From assembly GCA_905221605.1 (NCBI GenBank), contig CAJNDS010002338.1, positions 1 through 64,000 on the forward strand: 64,000 bases of DNA, written 5' to 3'. The stretch comes from Symbiodinium natans (taxonomy: Eukaryota > Sar > Dinophyceae > Suessiales > Symbiodiniaceae). Shown in pieces: positions 56,606 through 64,000 of this stretch. Position numbers and translations under genes: made by a program. The number at the start of each line of letters is the position of its first letter. The first letter of the stretch is position 1. The notes beneath the pieces were generated by a model. It was not told where the DNA came from. It searched no databases and saw only the letters and a list, made by a program, of their open reading frames with translations.

Positions 56606-56764
56606 GGGGACGAGCTTCGGAGGATGAACCGCCACTTACATGGCTTGTGGTTTCCTTGATGGCATATTCCTTGTAGTTGGGGACGATCTGGTAGTTTGGT
56701 CGTGCTCTTAGCATTTTCAATGGCCGAAGCGTTGGGGTGTGTGTGGGAGTGGGGTGCTGACATC
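56606..56764. other. No recognisable gene
   Basis: Short spacer without features. Confidence 0.4.
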
Positions 56765-57390
56765 GGTTCTGATGCCCAAAACACTGGTATTTAACGTGCT
56801 GGAGAAATTTCTGGAACAAGACGCACTGTCACAAGCGTGCCCAAAACACTGGAGTCTGCAAGCGTCGTTCCCACTTCTGTACATCATAATGCACAAGGAC
56901 ATGGTGATGGCAATGATGATGATCACTAACTATGATAGTAGCCAACATCTTGCGCAACAATGCGACAGTTTCCGCCAATGATTTTCGAAGTGCACCTGTG
57001 CAAAAGCCCCGCGTTTTCTGCATGTGCGCACTTTGCAGCCCCTCAAACCGCTTGGCGCCCTGTGTCCCCACACCCTGGTAGTTGGTGGCTGTACAACAGA
57101 CTGCAACAAGGATCTCTTATGTTCTGGAAGAAGATGCTGTCACAGGCGTTCATGCCCTTGGCCAACATGCCCAAAACACGGGTAGTTTACAGAGTTTTTG
57201 CCTTGCTGTACGACAAACTGCACCAGGATCTTTGACGCTGTCACAAGCGTTCAGGCCTTTGGCGAAGATGCTCAAAACACTAGTTTGCAGTGTTGCTACA
57301 TATGCTGCACAAGGATTTTGCTGTTTGTGGAACAAAACGTGCTGTCACAAGCGTTCATGCCTTTCGTGAGCATGTCGCCAAAAGACTTAA
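56765..57390. repeat. Degenerate tandem repeat, about 100-110 bp unit
   Basis: CTGTCACAAGCGTTCATGCC, (C)AACATGCCCAAAACACnGGT, TTGCTGTACnACAAACTGCA and CCAGGAT recur in order, with starts near 56826, 57138, 57237 and 57342 and a partial copy at 56770. Copies are diverged. Minus-strand frames (ATLQTSVLSIFAKGLNACDS) follow the repeat. It might be an old repeat-protein exon, but no frame persists. Confidence 0.65.
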
Positions 57391-58385
57391 CTCTGCTCCT
57401 CATTGCAATAATCTCCGGGAATCTCCACGACCCATTCTTCCTACCGACCCATCGAAAGCCTAGGTTTCGCAGCACTTCTGAAACCTACCCTTGATGGGCA
57501 ACCAATGCGCCCGCGCCAATGTCGTCAGAGATCACCAGCCGTCACTAGCCATCACTCCGGCCATCGCAGGCCATCATGTGAAGATAAAAACAGCTTGCAT
57601 CCCGGCCTTCTCGTGGTTTCCACGAGCTGCGCTCAAGTAGCGCGTCGCTTCGCGACACACCTCTGGACCTCGCAGCTGCATTCGCAGACGTATTGCGAGC
57701 TTAAGAAAGCCTGTCAGGTTTGCAGCTTGTAACTTTAATGCCATTTGCTTCAAGATTTTGGGGCCTCTCGGGCTGTGATATTCTCAGGGGGGCCGTGCTG
57801 GGTCTTTGGGGTCTTAAGGTCACTGATGCTCGGGGCTTCGAATTCGCTTGGGCTGGTAAGTCGGGGCACACGCTGCAAGGCATGGGCCTTGAGTGTTGGT
57901 CGGTTACTCGGCTGTTGGGGCCTGCGAATAGAGGTCGATGCCACGATTGCATCAACAGAAACGATTATGAGAACACCACTCTGAATTGAATTGCAGAAGG
58001 ATCGCGAGCTGGCTTTCATCTAAGCTTCTGACAGAAGCGCACGCCGCTCTGCCACGCCTGCCAGGAGTAACCCTCCCAATCTGTTTTAGAAGGTTCTGAT
58101 TGTAGTGATGCTCCCTCTCTCTCTCTCTCTTTCTTCCATCCTTCCTCTGCACTTAGCCCCAAAGGACCGCCCCAAGGGCGTACTCCAGCGATCCAAATCG
58201 GTGTGTGAAACAGGTGTGTTATACCGCCTGGAGCCAAACCAAGTACATGTAATGTATGCTGCACCAGACATCATGATGACATGCGTGCCCGTCCCTTAGC
58301 AATGCAGGCCTGCTCGTAACCAATGCATATGATATTCACACTGCTTAATCGGTCCAATCTAGGCAACGGGCAGACCATAGCAGAC
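57391..58385. other. No supported gene
   Basis: Contains a short (CT)n at about 58113-58132. TCACTAGCCATCACTCCGGC-like words near 57530-57575 are mildly repetitive. No motif-bearing frame. Confidence 0.35.
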
Positions 58386-58634
58386 CTACCCAGGGAGCCT
58401 CGGCCCGCAAGCGATCGAGCGACGCGGATTCCTGGCTGTGGTCTCGAGGTGGCATCCGGGATTCTTGATGATGCTTTGAGTTGACATGAAGCTTCTTCGT
58501 GCTTCTTCGGCAACAGGCATGCAATCAACCCTCAAAAGTGGACGCGGACCAAGTCGAGCGGGTAAAGACACCTCGGCCGTGAAGTCCACACCCTCGTGGA
58601 CCCTTCGCTCGACCAGGCCACTGGTGAGCCGCAC
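58386..58634 (-). CDS. Candidate exon, unknown protein
   Basis: Minus-strand frame LTSGLVERRVHEGVDFTAEV, SLPARLGPRPLLRVDCMPVA, EEARRSFMSTQSIIKNPGCH to a TAG. It looks protein-like against its alternatives but lacks a recognised domain. Confidence 0.25.
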   Translation of the reverse strand: MRLTSGLVERRVHEGVDFTAEVSLPARLGPRPLLRVDCMPVAEEARRSFMSTQSIIKNPGCHLETTARNPRRSIACGPRLPG

Positions 58635-59494
58635 CAGGAGCTGGGAAGGGTAGACGGTTCGTTGTGCTTCTTTCTTGTGAAGGAGCTAAAGATCTTTTCT
58701 GAACAGTTCGAACTGGAGGTTTGTGCACTTTTGAGTGGAGAGCTTCTAGTTGGCCTTGGGTCTTTTGGGGTCTCTCGTCTTGTCTCGTCTTTTCGATCTG
58801 ACCTGCGTTCAATCGCTTGGATTCGGTTCCGCAGCCATGCACACAGCCAGATGGATTCCTCTTTCAAGCTATCTCACCACTTCAATCACGGGGAGACTGA
58901 GCGCAATGCATCCTCGCCCTCCGGTAGGAAAGTGAAGGTCTGCCAAGGATATCCGCAAGAGAACTGCATACGCATGGGATATGGTTCACGTTGGCTCATG
59001 GTTCGGTATCTTACTTCAGGTTGAGATGTGCCTGGCAGTGGTTCAGTGCCAACGTCTGTGCGGACAGTTTCCGAGACAAAGATGCTCAGAGGGAGTATCT
59101 ACATGCGTCCGGGGGTCCCTTGCAAGGAGTAGCACATTTGCCCGAAATCCCTCTGGGGTTGGGATCTGACTTTAGTGTTTTGACTGGAGGCTCGCCGGCC
59201 CAAAATCCTCACGCCCGACATGCAGTCATTCGTGTCGAACATCGAAGTGTCCTTGACGCACCCCGATGCACCATATGCACCCCGGTCTTCAGTGGAAATG
59301 ACTGAGCATGAGAACATCTCACAACATCCCACCCTCTCTTCCCTTATAAGGACCGGAGAGTGGAACATTAGTTCATAAACGGCACAAAAACACCAATAGT
59401 CTTTGTTCGCTTCTAATAAATCTACTGAGCGAAGCGAATACACTAATTTAATGAGCAGAAGCCGCCAGGTACTCGCATCCAGGGGTGGTTCTCT
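58635..59494. other. No supported gene
   Basis: A plus-strand frame (58991-59305: FSANVCADSFRDKDAQREYL, LPEIPLGLGSDFSVLTGG) is conceivable coding, but no family is recognised and the opposite strand is open too. Confidence 0.3.
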
Positions 59495-60050
59495 TCAGTG
59501 ACCCACAACGCCATGGACAAGCGCACCTCTTCTGGCAGCGTCCAAGGTCCCAGGTGCTCCTCTCACTCTAGCAGGTAGATGTACGTAAAGATAGGCTGGA
59601 GGAGACATCTTGGGCCCCTGGTTTCCCAGCCACACCTCGCTGACAGAGACCGTCTCGATGCTGGCCGTGGCAGGAAGTCCGTTGCACTCCCCATCGCCAC
59701 GAGGGCTCATGGTTTGGGTTTTGAGGGTTGGAATGTGGTGTTAGAAAATGGTGTGAGAAGATCTTCTGTGAGCGGGATGTGCAGGACTTGGGTTTGAGGG
59801 GTCTGCCACGTGGATGAGTTTTGGGTTGTGGCTGCAGGGCCTCAGGTGTCATCATATGGCCTGTTTCATCCCATTTTGAGACTTCGAGAGAGCGCAGCAG
59901 AACCTTGGCTATGGTTGGGTAAAGACTCATGACTTCGACTTGGACCCAACAGCGGGGGCGCCCACTTGCAGCCACCCAGGCTCCAAACCAGGCAGCACGG
60001 TGGATGGTCCTTGAAACCAATGCTGAAAGCCTTGTTTCCATGGAACGCAC
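59495..60050 (-). CDS. Candidate two-exon gene, unknown protein
   Basis: Minus strand. Exon 1 (about 60050-59830): METRLSALVSRTIHRAAWFG, AWVAASGRPRCWVQVEVMSL, YPTIAKVLLRSLEVSKWDET, GHMMTPEALQPQPKT. An intron-like stretch (about 59711-59825) with CCCTCAAACCC/CCCTCAAAACCCAAACC follows. Exon 2 (59495-59710): SPRGDGECNGLPATASIETV, SVSEVWLGNQGPKMSPPAYL, YVHLPARVRGAPGTLDAARR to a TGA. No domain recognised. The intron resembles other telomere-like introns in this window. Confidence 0.35.
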
Positions 60051-61072
60051 TTGGGCCCAAGATACCTGAACTGGAATCTATTGATGCCCAAGTACATTTG
60101 CAGTTGAGGGAGTGCACGGGGCAAGGATGCAGCGTGGCATTCAACAGAACAGCGGCAATGCTATGTTGGTACCATCCATGATGACTCTCCCTTTGTTTCA
60201 TCGACATGAGATCGTGTTTATGCGGTTCTGGTGTCAATCATCCTTGCAATGCTAATTATATCTAATTATGCGTCTCGACCCCATGAAGAAGCCCAGCAGG
60301 GTCACCCTGCCACACCGCCACACCTTTCTCTAGAAAACAGGGGTCCCCACCGCTCTGCCTCGGCCGCCAGGCGGAGCTGGCGCAGGAGTGGCTCGTGGAG
60401 GAACCTCGAGGGTGGAGATTGGGCATCTTGATGCATCTTGTACCTCTCCTTGCATCTCCAGCGAGATCAACTGGGTAGACGGCCTTACTTACTGGCAGTT
60501 GTTGAAATGCCTTTCCTCTCTCATGTCTCGGCTTCTCCGCCTCTGCGGCCGCACGCGTCGGCGCAGTGCCGCGGAGGCCGCTGCCGTGGAGGCCGCATCT
60601 TTTTACAACAGGACGGGTCGCGGGAAGTGCTGGGAAGTTGCTGAAAAACGTGGAAGGCTTGGAGACTGGCCGATCCGCCTTGTGCAGTGCCTCTCGAAGC
60701 CCAGGCCCTGACAGAAGGTCAAGGTCTTGGGTCTTGGCCCCACAGCCTATCTGCAAGCGCTTCTGCTCATGAGCCTTCTCATGGCGCATCGCGAACCATG
60801 GCGAACCAACCTGAAGCTTTAGGACTCATGGGACTGCTCTAAGGACTCCTCTAAGATATGCTAAGACTTCTCTTCCCTTACTTGCCTGCAGCCAGTATGT
60901 CTGGGCGCACTCCTGTCGGCTACGACAGCTACGACAGGTATGAGATACAAACATGCCAAGGCCTCTGAGCCAGCAAGCGCAAGCTTTGCCAATGAGATGG
61001 TTTGAGGCAAGCTCATATGCGATGACACGGGGACAAGAACGGGACAGCACCGTAAAGACGCAAGTCTCGTAT
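60051..61072. other. No supported gene
   Basis: Competing frames on both strands (for example minus 60262-60789, 175 codons), without motifs. Confidence 0.35.
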
Positions 61073-61689
61073 TCAGGACAACCTGAGCAAGGGGCTTTCC
61101 AACTGGTCCAGCAAGTGCTCCGTCCAGCCACATCCGCACACGGCTTTTTCCGCGCTATGCGTGAGAGGCATCGACGCAGCCCAAAATAAGATGTGATCTC
61201 TACAGTGTCGCCGATGTCGCCAGGCGAAGTGAACGGTCAGCAGCGACTCTAATGGAGCATTGTGGCCGAGCTGATTCAGGCCATCAGTCAACCATGTCTC
61301 GCCAAGCTGTCGAGTCGTTGCAGAGTTCGCCGTGGCCGCGCCAATGCCAGTCTCTCCAAGTGCGTGCCGTACTGTGCCGTACTGTCGTTGCATGGCAGGG
61401 TCAGCGCAAGGATGTCCACGAGTCCACAGCTTCGAGCCCTAAGGGAGATCATCTCGACCAGTCTACCTCAGAAGGTCTGCCAACCTGAGCCTTGGACCAA
61501 CTTGAACCTTGGGCTCCTTTCGGATCTTGCAAGGTGCCCCTCCATGGCTTTGCTGATTGCCAACAAAGACTCAAACAAACAAAAAGGGGGTGGGAAAGGT
61601 ACAGTAGGGGTAGATTCAGCCAGGAGTCTTGCCAGGGCCTCCGGCATCCTCTCCTGCAGACAACTGGATGAGATGTTCAAATGCGGCAC
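61073..61689 (-). CDS. Candidate exons, unknown protein
   Basis: Minus-strand frame 61468-61689 (HLNISSSCLQERMPEALARL, LAESTPTVPFPPPFCLFESL, LAISKAMEGHLARSERSPRF) ends at a stop and is followed in another frame by 61073-61393 (ALGETGIGAATANSATTRQL, WLTDGLNQLGHNAPLESLLT). Unrecognised. Weak support. Confidence 0.25.
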
Positions 61690-63290
61690 TTCTCACCTTG
61701 GGCCTTGTGCCGGCTCAGAGAACCGAAAAAACAAACGAGCCCCCATCTAAGGTTTCGGCGTCAAGCTCCGCAGGTGAGCTTCCACTTCTGCGAGACACTG
61801 CGAGACGCTCAGGGCTCTGGAGGTCCTCTGCATGCTCGCAGGCTGCGAGGGCTTTGAAGGGCTTTATGCAGCAAGGGGCTTTGCAGCGGCCTTTTCAGGT
61901 GTATCTCTGACAGCTACTGCACTCTGCGCTCTCTCTCCTTTCCGAGGCTTAAGTGGAGGTTGAAGATGGGAAGATGCCAGAAGCCTATTGTATCAAATTC
62001 TTCAAGCCCGGCAAAGAAAAAGCCTAGTGCGTCGAGGAGTTGTCGGACTGGCTCGCGATCCTGCAGGATTGGGGAGGCTTCAGATTGCATGCTCCTGAAA
62101 CAGGCCCATGGCATCGCTGTCCGCAAACACTGCAAAATACTAGGAGACATGATGGGAGAACGGGAAGTTCGAGAGCATGAAAGGAACAGCGGGGGAAAGA
62201 TGTGGAGGGAGATGAAGAGAGGCGGGGGGAGGGAAAATGAGCGGAGGGTTGTCCTCGAGCCCCGCTGTCCAGGAGACCGTGACAATTGCATCGTTCGCCT
62301 TCCAAGAAGCTCTCTGCGAATTTACTCTGCTTTTGGGCATTTGGGCTTTTGGAGTCTTCAGGCGTTGGGGCATTGTTTATGGGCTTCGCAGGGGCGGCAT
62401 TTGTACACGCTTTCCGCACACCTCTCCACAAGCTCGGAACATGGTGGCAGCTCACTCACCAACAGCTGATGGCCTGGATCTGATCCACCAGAATCTTGGC
62501 ACCCGCAACCTCGAAGATCGAGCCTTCCACACAAGAAACGCCAAAAACAACAACACTGGCTCGAGGATGCGGGGCCTGAGAGTATGAAAGCTTAAGATTG
62601 GGTTCTGCTACTTCTCTTCGAAAAGAAGCTACAGGAAACCATTCCAGCCCTTCAGGAGCTGAGCCCCTGGCACAAATCGTCCGGGATGTCCTGCTTTGCC
62701 TCGCCTTGGGGTGAGGGTTTAAGACTTAGGGTAATTGACCAACACCACACACAGCCCATCCCTCTCTTCACCCGAAACCCATGCTGTACAGGCTGTACAC
62801 TGCCGAGCCCAGACAACACCATAACACTTCCTCATCGTGGCAGGGTGCGGAGCACGGCTTGAAGTACGGGGCAAGGGAGGCGACCCCGTTGACGGATGCA
62901 TATGCGGTGCACCTCAGGAAAGGTCCGAAGGTTGCGGCTCCAGATTGTTGAGATTTTCGGTTTCCGGGCTGGTCTGGGTTGTTGGGTCACTCTTCAGGCC
63001 CTTCATCGATGCAGGTTGCTGGATGCCGGATGGGTTGAAGCGGGCCAATTTACGCCCCCCCTCAGCATTCTGCGGCACCTGTCGTGCAAAATGCGCTGTT
63101 AGACTCGGAACCTTAGGAAGCCCTTGCTCTGCTACTCCCTCCACACTCTCGGGCAACCATGTCTCTCCTCTCTCTATTTCACACGCACAGAACGAGAGCA
63201 GCATTTTTCCTGAACATCCGAATTCCAAGACTTTTCTGTCAGTACGCCTGACATAGCACATCCCACCCTGGAACGTTGTGAAGATGCACT
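61690..63290. other. No supported gene
   Basis: Minus strand near 61914-62060 contains a protein-like segment (REPVRQLLDALGFFFAGLEE, FDTIGFWHLPIFNLHLSLGK), but the frame is not sustained. GGGTGAGGGTTTAAGACTTAGGG near 62708-62731 is telomere-like. Confidence 0.35.
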
Positions 63291-64000
63291 CACTTACTTC
63301 CTGGCGAGAAAAAAAAGAACTGTCGCAACTGCAGAGCGAGGCATGAGAAGAGGTAGGAACAACCCCCCGAATGATCCCGAACGATCGAATCTTCCACCCG
63401 GCCTTGGCTTTGGGTGCTGGCGTCGCCGCGTGGAGCTCCAGCGCTCCACCTTCTTTCGTTTTTTTTTTTTTTTTTTTTGTTCGGGTTTCCTTCTCACTTG
63501 TCCCTCGTCTGTATCTCTTGTTGCAGCCCTGTGGCGGCCGCGCTTCCGGAGTTCCGCGGTGAAATTCGCGGCCACGGGCGCTGCCGCGTGGATGCAGGGT
63601 ACGCCCCTGACCTTGGTGGTTCAGAGTATTTCAGACGGCATGCAAGAGCATGCACTCTTTCTGGGTGCTCGGATGCAGATTTTCGCAAACAATGTTTACG
63701 AGACGCGAGGTTGCTCGAAACCATAAGTGCGACGCCTGATGTCATGAGTTCGCACGGTCGGGCCCCTGCAGAATGCAGGCGTTTGGCGGCAGCCTCATGG
63801 TCCACGCCCCAAAGGAGCCAGACTCGTCGGCCCTCAGCGCTCTGGCCAGGTCCGCAAAGGCAGAAGATGCCGTGGCTCTAGTTCAGCCTCAAGCTTAATC
63901 AAGCTTCTTTTGTTCTTCTCGGAGCACGTGCTGAGCCTGGCCGTTTTTCTGATGGACTTGGTCCGCTTGGCCGGGCTGATTGTGTGCGGGCATCCGCATC
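63291..64000. other. Possible coding at right edge, unassigned
   Basis: A T-run lies at about 63460-63479. On the plus strand 63555-63726 reads KFAATGAAAWMQGTPLTLVV, QSISDGMQEHALFLGARMQI, while the minus strand 63494-63805 is equally open (HEAAAKRLHSAGARPCELMT). At the edge the plus strand reads EHVLSLAVFLMDLVRLAGLI, which could be a membrane helix of a gene running out of the window. I cannot decide between strands. Confidence 0.25.

Noticed and set aside
56312-56819. Proline-rich minus-strand frames
   Set aside because: Generated by the GGGGGAGGTT decamer repeat.

Overview
This window looks like nuclear DNA of a dinoflagellate. Three things in the sequence point there. A secreted protein (47836-48666, minus) carries the short post-signal motif ECDGGACALSALQLR and a CSAHP..GNCC..LGCC tail that I associate with dinoflagellate secretomes. 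A 17-base exact match to the 3' part of the dinoflagellate trans-spliced leader sits at 6968-6984 (minus). The repeat landscape is dominated by simple sequence and degenerate TTTAGGG-type repeats, and coding exons are short, frame-switching and separated by repeat-rich introns. I cannot place the genus.

Layout. 1-13 kb is mostly decayed: ankyrin-repeat relics on the plus strand (378-705, 2022-2180), a tandem repeat (2631-3105), a retroelement gag/ORF1-like relic on the minus strand (3247-4127), CT microsatellites, the relict spliced leader, and a LINE whose ORF1 (7424-8371, two frameshifts) and first part of the ORF2 endonuclease (to about 8579) survive. Between 9595 and 10010 is an array of foldback units. 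The clearest long gene is at 13137-15302 (minus): two tandem FkbM-type methyltransferase domains plus a C-terminal membrane anchor.

20.3-33.6 kb is the most unusual region. Two roughly 430-510 bp sequences (20286-20798 and 33138-33566) are inverted copies ending in GTAAATAGGG/CCCTATTTAC, like terminal inverted repeats of one 13.3 kb element. Next to them and between them lie three strongly A+T-rich blocks with decayed genes of viral type: an N-terminal piece of a Maverick/Polinton-like integrase, a capsid-like C-terminal fragment, a fibre-like protein with YYT/FYxK repeats, a CxxC zinc-binding fragment and a small coiled-coil protein. I read these as remnants of a Polinton-like virus (PLV) or Maverick-type element. 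They are interrupted by G+C-richer host-like DNA that contains a broken Merlin/IS1595-type transposase (26376-27947), several unassigned minus-strand exon clusters and telomere-like repeats.

34-50 kb holds a multi-exon UDP-glycosyltransferase gene (34526-36734, minus), several unassigned minus-strand exon clusters, and the secreted cysteine-rich protein. 51-64 kb is repeat-rich (poly-G/poly-C hairpin array, a 400 bp GTA microsatellite, minisatellites) with weak coding candidates on the minus strand.

Nearly all host-type coding signal from 13 to 61 kb lies on the minus strand, which fits the one-direction gene arrays known in dinoflagellates. No tRNA, rRNA or CRISPR array was found. Entries called 'candidate exons' rest on reading-frame appearance only and should be treated as weak.
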